From Pirellula staleyi DSM 6068 (GTDB lineage Bacteria > Planctomycetota > Planctomycetia > Pirellulales > Pirellulaceae): a DNA stretch of 55,203 nucleotides. Below, piece after piece: positions 9,716 through 18,200 of the stretch. The position numbers and the translations under genes were made by a program. The stretch lies in contig CAMBSL010000005.1 of assembly GCA_945870455.1 (NCBI GenBank), forward strand, positions 1-55,203. The letters run 5' to 3'. The stretch's first letter is position 1. Every line of letters starts with the position of its first letter. The notes under the pieces are model-generated. The model did no database searches, had not been told where the DNA came from, and worked only from the letters and a program-made list of their open reading frames with translations.

Positions 9716-11137
9716 TCATCGAATGTCGGGACGTTCGCCTATGACAACATCGATCTGGTTTCGATGTCCGTTGCGTTCGATGGTGAGTTGAACTTTAGAA
9801 CCTACCGATGTTTTTCCGATGACGAAGATCAAGTCCTCGACCCCTTTGACCGGATGGCTATCGATTTCTTGGATCCAGTCGCCAACCCTAAGACCCGCGA
9901 TCGCTGCAGGTGAGTCTTGTCCGACTAGTTCACGAACGACGGCGCCTCGCAAGGGAGCCTTGGCTCGGATGGTATTGGCAGTCGGCTCTTCTATTCCATC
10001 GACGACTCCGAGTGGATTGTTCTGAGCTGCGAGGAGTTGTTGCCATTCGGAAACGCGTACCAGCTGGACACCAAGCCAACCCGGTTTCATCGAGCCCGAC
10101 TCTACGATTTTGTCAAAAACAATCTTGGCAATGCTGCTTGGAATAGAAAAACTAACACCTCGGTACGCTTCGCCAATAATGGCCGTGTTGATACCGATGA
10201 GCTCCCCTCGGCCATTGACAAGCGGACCACCGCTGTTGCCTGGATTTACGGCGACATCGCTTTGCATCAAATCCGTGTAGCGCGCATTCATTTGACCATT
10301 CCGCTGGGAGTCACCCAGAAAGCGTCGTTCGTAGCTGGTTCCACTTAAATCAAGCCGATGCTTTCCACTTAGAATGCCAAACGTAATGGAGCCGGTCAGC
10401 CCAAACGGACTGCCGACCGCCCATACCGGAGCGCCGACGTCGAGGCACTCGCTATCGCCCCACGTGATAGGCATCAGATCATTTGCTTCGATCTTGAGTA
10501 CCGCTAAATCCCTCGCAGAATCGAAACCGATCAATTCAGCCTTGCAGGTCCGTTCGTCCGCAAGAGACACATTGATTCGATCGTTTCTGCTCATTCGGTC
10601 TTCCTCGTCATTGATAACGTGATAATTGGTCAAAATGTAACCACGCGAGTCGACGACGACTCCACTCCCTTGGCCAACCATCGGGCGACGAGGCAATCTT
10701 GCACCTGAGCGAATGGCCCCTTCGCCATCAAAATCAAGTGAGCTGGAATCAAGTTGGTCCAAGGTAATATGAACGACACTTGGGCAAACGCGACGGGCAA
10801 CTGTTTGCGATACGTTTGGAATCCCGTCCAACGAAACGCGTTCCAACTGTTGTCCTGCGACCTCGTACTCAGCTCGCAACTGACCTCGGTACCAGGAGTA
10901 GCGAGACGACTCCAACATCGAAGGTAGCAAGGTTCGCAACGCCATCAATAAAACGAGAACCACCACCAAGCTAAGAAATGTCGACAGGAGCAGAGAAGCG
11001 GCGGAAGGGTGTTTGCTGGCAGGCGCGATATCTTGGTGTTCGCGCTGCGTGGCATGAAGGGGAGTTGCCGATCTCGCCCCCGGTTGAAAGTCAGGTTCCG
11101 CAGGATCTGGCGTCAAGTTTTGTTGCATTTCACTCAT
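9716..11137 (-). CDS. HtrA/DegP-like membrane-anchored serine protease with PDZ domain
   Basis: A 473-residue protein. Residues 1-46 are a polar cytoplasmic tail; about 47-70 form one membrane anchor (LLLSTFLSLVVVLVLLMAL). A trypsin-like domain follows with all three catalytic residues in context: His in 'ILTNYHVIND', Asp in 'DSARDLAVLKIE' and Ser in 'NPGNSGGPLVNG'. A single C-terminal PDZ domain carries 'GDWIQEIDSHPVKGVEDL'. HtrA proteases degrade or refold damaged periplasmic proteins; this anchored single-PDZ form resembles DegS or the bacterial HtrA-like family. The ATG at 11137 was chosen because it precedes the tail without other strong candidates. ybaB follows by 25 bp. Confidence 0.9.
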   Translation of the reverse strand: MSEMQQNLTPDPAEPDFQPGARSATPLHATQREHQDIAPASKHPSAASLLLSTFLSLVVVLVLLMALRTLLPSMLESSRYSWYRGQLRAEYEVAGQQLERVSLDGIPNVSQTVARRVCPSVVHITLDQLDSSSLDFDGEGAIRSGARLPRRPMVGQGSGVVVDSRGYILTNYHVINDEEDRMSRNDRINVSLADERTCKAELIGFDSARDLAVLKIEANDLMPITWGDSECLDVGAPVWAVGSPFGLTGSITFGILSGKHRLDLSGTSYERRFLGDSQRNGQMNARYTDLMQSDVAVNPGNSGGPLVNGRGELIGINTAIIGEAYRGVSFSIPSSIAKIVFDKIVESGSMKPGWLGVQLVRVSEWQQLLAAQNNPLGVVDGIEEPTANTIRAKAPLRGAVVRELVGQDSPAAIAGLRVGDWIQEIDSHPVKGVEDLIFVIGKTSVGSKVQLTIERNGHRNQIDVVIGERPDIR

Positions 11138-11291
11138 ACGAACATGCCTAATTGTACGATTCGGACGTGCACTAACTTAAATATTCTAACTGATCGCACG
11201 CGATGGCATCTAGTGATTGAGTGATCAAAGTCGTGTGGAATCAGGCCTATTTGTCATGGAGACCTGGCGAAGACTGGAATTCAGTGGGTTC

Positions 11292-12491
11292 TTACGACTT
11301 GCCCCGATAGCCGATCGAAAAGTAAATCAGGACGAGCAAGACAATGGTGGCTAGGCCGAGCCAGTATTCTGTCCACTGGACGCCATTGGATGTCCGACAG
11401 AATTGCATCCAAGCACCGGTAATCAAGTATCCTGTCAAATTGCCTATGCCACCTGACAAAAGGCTGAGAAGAGCTTGGGCTCGCGATTGCCACTCGGCTT
11501 CGACTCTCTTTGCCAAGTAGATTTGTGTACTGATGTACGTAAAGGTAAAAGCGAAGCCGTGAAGCCCTAAACCGATGAGTACGGGTACCCTGATGTTGAT
11601 GGCATACAATCCGTAACGCATTAGTCCGAAGACGAGTCCCGCCATGATGGTCCACTTCAACCGCCAACGAGCGAGGATTCCACCGATTGCGATCATGGCA
11701 ACCACTTCGGATACTTGCCCGAGTGACATCCATGCGCTGAGTCGCTCGAATCCCAGATCTGACAAGTGTAGCGGTGTGAAGGGATAAAAAGCAGCGAAAG
11801 GGATCGCGACCAATGTCGAAGTCATAAAAACGACTCGATGATCGTGATTCCGCAGCAGGCTCAGCGCATCCAATCCAAAGCGTTCTCGCAAACTCACATG
11901 CTTTCGGCTTGGGGACGCATAGGAATACCGCTGCAAAACCAGCGTGTAAGCGGCAACGATCAGCCAAAGAACTCCACTTAAATAGAAGGCTTTGGGACTC
12001 GTGTCAAATCCGAGCAAGCTTGTCGTCCAACAACCGGCCATCCAACCGATGGTTCCCAACGCTCGTATCGATCCATACTGGTCCTTGGAGTTCATGAGCC
12101 GAAATAAAACGATCGAACCCGCTAAGCTCGATGTTGGTACGAGGAATAGAGATTGCACCTGGATCAAACACAAAACGAACCATGTGTTCCATTTCAAATC
12201 AACACCCCAGGCAATCCACAAAACCATGATGGCGGTAGCAACGCTGACCCAACGAAGCACCGTTGCCGGAAGAGCGGAACGATCGGCCATCGCTCCAAAA
12301 AAAAGAGGGGAGAGCAACGCAGCGATGGCTGTGGCAGCAAACGCCATCGACTTGATCGCCCCCATTCCGGCCGCATCCAACACCGAACTGAGGGGCACGA
12401 ACCACGATGCCATAGCCATGCCATGCAAGAACAAGAGTCCCATCAACTCGGCTTTTTCCGTTCGTTTCAACTCGCGATCCAAGTAGGCCAA
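11292..12491 (-). CDS. MFS transporter, nucleoside:H+ symporter-like
   Basis: A protein of 399 residues (from TTG 12491) or 383 (from ATG 12443) with about 12 hydrophobic segments. The loop 2-3 'FFGAMADRSALPA' is the major facilitator signature; the opening 'LMGLLFLHGMAMASWFVPL' is like the NupG/XapB-type nucleoside permeases. A TGA lies in frame four codons before the TTG, so the gene cannot start further upstream. The TTG adds a charged 16-residue N-tail, usual for MFS proteins; the ATG would start at the first membrane helix. The substrate cannot be told from sequence. It is transcribed alone, away from the repeat-rich gap at 12492-13146. Confidence 0.8.
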   Translation of the reverse strand: MAYLDRELKRTEKAELMGLLFLHGMAMASWFVPLSSVLDAAGMGAIKSMAFAATAIAALLSPLFFGAMADRSALPATVLRWVSVATAIMVLWIAWGVDLKWNTWFVLCLIQVQSLFLVPTSSLAGSIVLFRLMNSKDQYGSIRALGTIGWMAGCWTTSLLGFDTSPKAFYLSGVLWLIVAAYTLVLQRYSYASPSRKHVSLRERFGLDALSLLRNHDHRVVFMTSTLVAIPFAAFYPFTPLHLSDLGFERLSAWMSLGQVSEVVAMIAIGGILARWRLKWTIMAGLVFGLMRYGLYAINIRVPVLIGLGLHGFAFTFTYISTQIYLAKRVEAEWQSRAQALLSLLSGGIGNLTGYLITGAWMQFCRTSNGVQWTEYWLGLATIVLLVLIYFSIGYRGKS

Positions 12492-12640
12492 GCTCCAGTC
12501 TCATTTCATGGGGAATCTCCTGAGAGGCGAGATTCTTGCAGCAATTCAAGATCGTGAGAAGGCCTTGGATCGATAACACGCCGTTGGAAAGGCTTGCTAA
12601 AATAACCTTACCCAAGCGAGCGGCAGCATGAGATCGTCCC

Positions 12641-12665
12641 GTAGCACAGGCTGCTAGCCTGTGCT
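12641..12665. repeat. 'caggctgctagcctg' palindrome, copy 1
   Basis: GTAGCACAGGCTGCTAGCCTGTGCT is a near-perfect palindrome and abuts the MITE-like repeat that follows. Related copies are at 13004-13055 (two halves, second one cagg-ctggcag-cctg) and 22755-22822. It lies in the 655-bp gap 12492-13146; apart from the repeats described here I see nothing functional in the gap. Confidence 0.75.
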
Positions 12666-13005
12666 TTACCCACATTTCGCAGCACGCCAGACTCGAAATC
12701 CCAATGAATTTTCATGATCCCATCGCGTTTTCTCCCCCTCGCCCCGCTTCGGGGAGAGGGGGCCGAGGGGTGAGGGGGTGAGCCCTGACATCGTAGCCTC
12801 CGGTTCAGTTATTTGTTTACGGTTCTGAAACGCAAATAGACATTGAATTCACGATCAAAAAACCAATCAAAACACTGTGTAATCCCCTCACCCCCGACCC
12901 CTCTCCCCGATTACAGGGCGAGGGGAGTAAGATCAAAAGATGAGCCCCCTCTCCCCGAGACCAGGGCGAGGGGAGCAAGAACAAAAGATGTGGGTAAAGA
13001 TGAGG
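12665..13005. repeat. MITE-like dispersed repeat, long copy B (inverted)
   Basis: This 341-bp copy begins 'tttacccacatttcgcagcacgcc' and ends 'aagatgtgggtaaagatgagg', so its ends are inverted repeats of each other. Its left part is the reverse complement of copy A's core (5230-5301). Its right part (about 12880-13005) is the reverse complement of copy A's left end, with a tandem duplication of 'cccctctccccga..(c)agggcgaggggag.aaga.caaaagatg' (about 12898-12940 and 12944-12990). The middle (about 12780-12880) carries extra DNA absent from copy A. It has no coding capacity that I can support. Confidence 0.75.
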
Positions 13006-13055
13006 CTGCTAGCCTGTGCTTTTTAGACTGTTACAGGCTGGCAGCCTGTGCTACG
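13004..13055. repeat. 'caggctg' palindrome, copy 2
   Basis: 'aggctgctagcctgtgct' followed by 'acaggctggcagcctgtgctac' forms two stacked palindromes. The second arm (agcctgtgctac) is the inverse of the start of copy 1 at 12641, so copies 1 and 2 frame the long MITE-like repeat as an outer inverted pair. Confidence 0.75.
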
Positions 13056-13146
13056 GGGAACCGGATACGCGGCTCACTTAAACGGAAGTTTGCACCGCAT
13101 TCAACCAACAATGCCTTGCGATTCAGAAAAGAAAAAAGGAATTCAA

Positions 13147-13518
13147 ATGCTTGACGGCACGATCAAAAAACTCATTTACAACCACCACGATGATGTCGAC
13201 GGTTGGCAATTGCACGACGGAACGCTAGTCCATTTTCCACCTCACATCGGCGAACAACTCAGCGAGTGGATTGGCGAAGGGGATGAAGTGACTTTGGAAG
13301 GCGACCGCCGCTCCAATCGCGACGGCGACGAAGTGATCTTCCCGAGCTACATCGAAAGCCAAGGCTGGTCGCTGACTTTCGACCAAAAGAAACCACAACA
13401 ACGAAAAGGCCCCGACGATAAGCATCCGCCCGAACACCAAGGCTCGCAGGTCAGCAACGAAGACATCATGCGAGAACTGATGAAGCTGAGGCGGTTAATG
13501 GAAGCGTGGAGCCAATAG
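13147..13518 (+). CDS. Small conserved-looking protein, possible OB-fold
   Basis: A 123-residue soluble protein. The ATG at 13147 is chosen because a good Shine-Dalgarno (AAAAAAGGA) sits 7 bases upstream; longer in-frame starts (13048) would read through repeat DNA. Residues 1-75 contain 'LDGTIKKLIYNHHDDVDGWQL', 'GTLVHFPPHIGEQLSEWI' and 'GDEVTLEGDRRS', a pattern of short strands that resembles OB-fold modifier domains (dG-x-V-x-FPP-x..L...i..GD-x-V-x-x-G). The C-terminal 45 residues are polar and end in a short amphipathic helix ('EDIMRELMKLRRLMEAWSQ'). The fold call is inference; the function is unknown. The stop is 92 bp before the sulfatase start. Confidence 0.6.
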   Translation: MLDGTIKKLIYNHHDDVDGWQLHDGTLVHFPPHIGEQLSEWIGEGDEVTLEGDRRSNRDGDEVIFPSYIESQGWSLTFDQKKPQQRKGPDDKHPPEHQGSQVSNEDIMRELMKLRRLMEAWSQ

Positions 13519-13610
13519 CAACAGACTGTTTCCTGTTACAATCAACGGCAGTCGCAAACTCTCCTCGATCCTTCCGGACGCCATCCACCAGCATTGGAAG
13601 AAAACCAACC

Positions 13611-15035
13611 ATGAGACTATCCTTCTCGCTGCAGACCTGTTTGGCTATTACTGTATTGCTTTCCGAAGACGCCCGAGCGGCGGATTCGCCGGTCGTCCGC
13701 CCGAATGTCGACCGCCCGAATATTGTGCTCGTTATGGCCGACGATCAAGGCTGGGGCGATACGAGTTACAACGGCCATCCCGAACTCAAGACGCCGCACC
13801 TCGACGAACTGGCCAGGAGCGGACTGCGTTTCAACCGATTCTATACTGCGCACTTCAACTGCTCGCCTACGCGAGCCAGTATCATGACCGGGCGGCATCC
13901 GAACCGCATGGGAACCTTCAATCCCGGCGCTCCTATTCGCGTGCAAGAGTTAACCATTGCAAAGGTTTTGCAGTCGGCCGGTTATGCCACCGGGCATTTC
14001 GGAAAATGGCACCTCAATGGAAAGAACGGCGACAAGAACACGACCGACATTCCCGGTCGCGCAGTCTTGGCCAGCGATCCGCTTTCGCCCGGCAAGATGG
14101 GATTCGATGAGTGGGTCTCCGCCGATAATTTCTTCGATCTCGATCCAGTGCTTGGACGCAATGGCGTACCAGAAAAATTTCGCGGCGACAGCTCCGACGT
14201 CACCACCGACGAAGCGCTGAAATTCATCAAGAAGCAAGCTGCCGCAGGCAAGCCGTTTCTGAGCGTCGTTTGGTTCGGCTCACCGCATGTTCCGCATCAG
14301 GCCTTGCCAGCGGATAAAGCACTCTACGCCACGCTACCAGAAAAAGATCAAAACTACTACGGCGAGATCACGGCGGTCGATCGAAGCGTGGGCCGATTGC
14401 GTGCTGCCTTGCGCGAACTGCGCGTCTCTGAAAATACGATCTTCTGGTACAACAGCGATAACGGTGGTGCTGCGGGTCCCAATTCCACGGGAAACCTCCG
14501 CGGATCCAAAGGCACGCTTTTTGAAGGTGGGTTGCGAGTTCCCGGCATCGTCGAATGGCCCGCTCGAATTACCAAACCATTCATCAGCGAGACACCCTGT
14601 TCCACACTCGACATCTACCCAACTGTCCTCGATGCCACGGGTGCAATTGCGCAAAATCAAATCCAGCCGCTCGATGGCATCAGCTTGCTCCCTCTGTTCG
14701 ATCGCAAAACAGAGTTGCGAAGCAAGGCTATTCCGTTTTGGGCACACGCCAACAACCAACCAGGTCACGCCGCGTTGCTCGAATGGCCTTACAAACTGCA
14801 CATGAACCCGGGTCGTGACAGGAAAGGCAAAAATGAAAATGGAACAACTCCGACTGTGTTGCTCTACGACATTTCCAAAGACCCAAAAGAAACGGCTGAC
14901 CTCGCATCTCAGGAGACCGAGCGCGTAGCAAAGATGACCGCTGCACTCGATACGTGGAAGGCTTCCGTTAAGAAGAGCCTAGCGGGCGATGATTATAGGC
15001 AACCTGGGCTTCCGACTCCTGATCTCAAACGGTAG
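13611..15035 (+). CDS. Secreted sulfatase (formylglycine type I)
   Basis: A 474-residue secreted sulfatase. A signal peptide ends near 'LLSEDARAADSP'. The domain opens 'RPNIVLVMADDQGWGD', giving the first metal-binding Asp pair. The formylglycine motif C-x-P-x-R is present as 'CSPTRASIMTGRH', and 'HFGKWHLNG' carries the conserved Lys/His pair. These enzymes remove sulfate esters from polysaccharides or other sulfated molecules; the substrate cannot be told from sequence. ATG 13611 was chosen for the signal peptide; an in-frame GTG at 13506 would overlap the previous gene by 13 bp and add 35 residues without signal character. A terminator follows at 15157. Confidence 0.93.
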   Translation: MRLSFSLQTCLAITVLLSEDARAADSPVVRPNVDRPNIVLVMADDQGWGDTSYNGHPELKTPHLDELARSGLRFNRFYTAHFNCSPTRASIMTGRHPNRMGTFNPGAPIRVQELTIAKVLQSAGYATGHFGKWHLNGKNGDKNTTDIPGRAVLASDPLSPGKMGFDEWVSADNFFDLDPVLGRNGVPEKFRGDSSDVTTDEALKFIKKQAAAGKPFLSVVWFGSPHVPHQALPADKALYATLPEKDQNYYGEITAVDRSVGRLRAALRELRVSENTIFWYNSDNGGAAGPNSTGNLRGSKGTLFEGGLRVPGIVEWPARITKPFISETPCSTLDIYPTVLDATGAIAQNQIQPLDGISLLPLFDRKTELRSKAIPFWAHANNQPGHAALLEWPYKLHMNPGRDRKGKNENGTTPTVLLYDISKDPKETADLASQETERVAKMTAALDTWKASVKKSLAGDDYRQPGLPTPDLKR

Positions 15036-15061
15036 ATCACTATCTCAAACGGTAAATCACT
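15022..15061. repeat. 20-bp tandem duplication over the sulfatase stop codon
   Basis: ATCTCAAACGGTAGATCACT (15022-15041) is followed at once by ATCTCAAACGGTAAATCACT (15042-15061), one mismatch. The sulfatase stop codon lies in the first copy, so the second copy repeats the last codons out of use. Probably a recent slippage duplication. Confidence 0.85.
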
Positions 15062-15156
15062 GCCGCCGAACGAGTGAGTGGTTGTCTTCCTAACGTTGCT
15101 GGACTCGAACCTCCTAACGCTTCGTCAATATTAAAAACTAGGGTTGGCAATGGTAG

Positions 15157-15181
15157 CCGAACTCGACAGAGTTCGGTTTTT
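15157..15181 (+). terminator. Rho-independent terminator after the sulfatase
   Basis: CCGAACTC (15157-15164), loop gaca, GAGTTCGG (15169-15176), then TTTTT (15177-15181). The perfect 8-bp stem and T-run follow the plus-strand sulfatase by about 120 bases. The opposite gene ends at 15241, so this is a convergent gap. Confidence 0.8.
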
Positions 15182-15240
15182 CGTTGAGGCACTGAAGTCT
15201 GGCGACTCCAGCTACCCTAAAATCTAATCTGGACAAAGCA

Positions 15241-18200
15241 CTAGCGCATCTTGCGCAAGTAGGTTACCAAACTCGCAACGTCCTCTGGTTTCAAGATCTT
15301 TTCGAAGCCTTCCGGCATCAACGACTTGTCGGATTCGCGGAGCTCATCAATGGATTCACGCGTTAAACTGATGAGCTGACCTTGGTCATTGACGATCTCG
15401 ATCGATTCCTCGCTATCCCTAACCTTCAGGCCAACGATCGTTTTTCCGTCTTGCGTCAAGATATTGACGCGTCGATACTTTGCCTCCACGGTTTTATTCG
15501 GATCAAAAATTGCCGTTAACCACGCATCGTTTTTCCATCCCGCTAAGGCCGCAAGGCTCGGTCCTACCGCAGGCAAAACCCCGCTTGCTTCCACTCGGTC
15601 CTGATGACATTGAGAACAATGCTGCTTGTACAACGCTTGACCACGCGAAGCGTCAAAGGTTGCGGGCCACTTGCTGGTGTACTCTTGCACGATGGCCACT
15701 CGATCAGCCCCTGGCGGTGGGCCGAAGAGCTTTTCTACCAGGTGTCGCAACTCTTGACTCTTCCGACCTCTCAACTGCTCAATCTGAGCCGGTTGAAAGG
15801 AGTCCACACCCATTCCTCCATCCGCTACTTGGCTCAATAATGTGGACGTCGTCGGCTCGCTCGCGAGGCAGCCAGAAATGGCAGTTGCTCGCGTTTCTTG
15901 CCCCAAGCTAGACCATTTTTCAAAGACGGGTTTGATACCTGGCTCGCCTAACGACACAAGTGCTTCCACAAGCGGCTCACGAAAGTCATTCTCGTTTGCA
16001 CGCGTCAGCACGGCAACGAGCGATGCGATACCAGGCTGATCGTTTGAACCCAGCCGTGACGTGAACCAACTAAGAGCCGCTCGACGAATACTTGGGTCAG
16101 CCCGATCGTTTTGTACGAGGGCCAGCGAGTCTCGCTGCAGTTTCTCGATGGTAACCTCATCCAGCCGAACTGCTTTATCATCTTCGAGCGCAAACTGACG
16201 ACTCAATGTAAAGTGCCAAGCGGGACGTTGCTCCGAACCCGACGCGATACTATCTCGAAGCCTTTGCTTTAGTTTCGGAGAAGCATTCGAAACGAGCTGA
16301 TCAATCATGCCAACCGTGCTAACGTTTGAATTCGCCAAGAGGTGTTCGATGACGGAATCGATGCCAGAACTGGGTAAAAGAATGATCGATGTATCGATCC
16401 ATCGATCGCTTGCATGTTGCACCAATAGCTGAGACAACTCGGCATACGCGGGCTCAGCACATGTCGCAAGCGCCACGATCAACTGCAAAGCCAACGCTGC
16501 CGATCGATGAGCCATGTCCGAATGCGAAACGTCGATGAGCGTGTCTCGCAATTCTCCATGAACAAGCCTCTGCTTCGTAAGCGTTTCCACCGCCCAACGG
16601 ACGACGCGTTCATCCGAATCCTTGCATGCCAACATCCAGTCCTTTGTTTCGCACTTTCCCAACGCCAAAAGAACGGCGACGGCTCGCAAACGCACGACCG
16701 CTTCCTCCGCTCGCGAGGCAAGGGTTCGAATTTCTGGAACGGTATTCCTCTCGCGGTCAGGATTGTCTTGGTATCGCCAAACCAACTGTTGTCGGGCCGT
16801 CTCGGCGATAGCTGAGCTTGGACTTTGCAAGCCTTGCAACAATTCGCCCAGGCTGGCTTTGGTCCAATCCTTCGTTGCAAGTGGGGTGAAGTCAGTCCGA
16901 TAGGCTCGATAGATGCGGCCTCGATCATCGCCGGCCCGAACATCGATTCGTCTCTGCCAATCCTCTGGAATCCACTCGGGATGCTCAATGACACGTCGGT
17001 ACATGTCGGCGATCCACAAGGAACCATCCATCGCGTTCTCAATGCGAACCGGGCGAAACCAAGGATCGCTACTTCGCAACCACTCGCTCTGCCGATCTTC
17101 GTCAAAGCGGGAGCCAACGAACGATGCCCCCTTGCGCTCTACGCGTATGCGGGACACAAGGTTATGAACGCTTTCGCAAACCAATGCCGACCCTTGCATT
17201 TCCGGGGTCGCACCAGGGCTGCGACAAAAAATCGAACTGCATGCAGAAGTGAAACAATTCGCAGCGAAAAGATCGTTGAATCGGTCGGCATCTCGGCTTA
17301 CCGGAAAAACAGGAGGTGCACTCGGCGGTTGCATTGCGTGCTGTGTGGTCGTCTTTGCCCTCTTCGGCCAATTGCGATCCCAAACATAGTGAAACAGAGG
17401 ATGGCTATTGTCATTGCCAAACCAATTCCCCCAATCATCGCATCCCCGAATGAACTGGGAAGCTCCAGACTCAAGATAAACTTTGCCGTTGTCTACATCC
17501 AAACTCAAATCGCTACCGCCAACCTTGATGCGGTTTCCGCTTGCGACCTCGACGATTTCATTTACTTCCGAACCGGCACAAAAATGAAGCCGATGATCGA
17601 GACCGTAGGTAAAACCGTTGACCCGATGCTGCGGATTTGCAAACGGAAAACCCGTGAGCAACGCGCGACGTTCATCCGCGATGCCGTCATGGTCGCGATC
17701 GAACGCAATAAAGACCTCAGGGGCGCTTGCGACGACGACGCCATCTCGCCAAGGGTAGACGCCGGATGGAAACGAGAGTTTGTCGAGAAAAAGTGAGCTC
17801 TTATCAAGTTTGCCATCACCGTCGCTATCCACAATCCGCTTCAAGCGACCCGTTTTTTCACCACCTGATGGATAGTCTCCCATTTCAAGAACCCACACGG
17901 CCCCATCCGCCCCGAATGCGATGTTGACTGGATCTTGGACAAGCGGTTCGGATGCGACAAGCTCGATCGTCCAACCTTTTGCCATTTCAATTGAGGCCAA
18001 CGATTCTTTGGCAGACAAGGGAGTTTCTGCGGGCCTTTTTTGGCGAGCCATTTCGAGGACTCGTGTGACCAATACGTCCTCGGTGCCTGAGACCCATCGG
18101 CCTGGTTGGTTGTAGTAGAGCATGGATGCATCGACTTCATAGCCACCTTCGCTGCGCATTCGTTCGGACGCAACATAGGCAAACACATCATCCACATACG

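Noticed and set aside
12199..12675. Long frame overlapping the MFS transporter start on the same strand
   Set aside because: It is a shifted shadow of the transporter and ends in repeat DNA; the membrane-protein frame is the real one.
12780..13010. Possible CRISPR from the tandem 'cccctctccccga' units
   Set aside because: Only two units, no regular spacers, and the units belong to a dispersed intergenic repeat.
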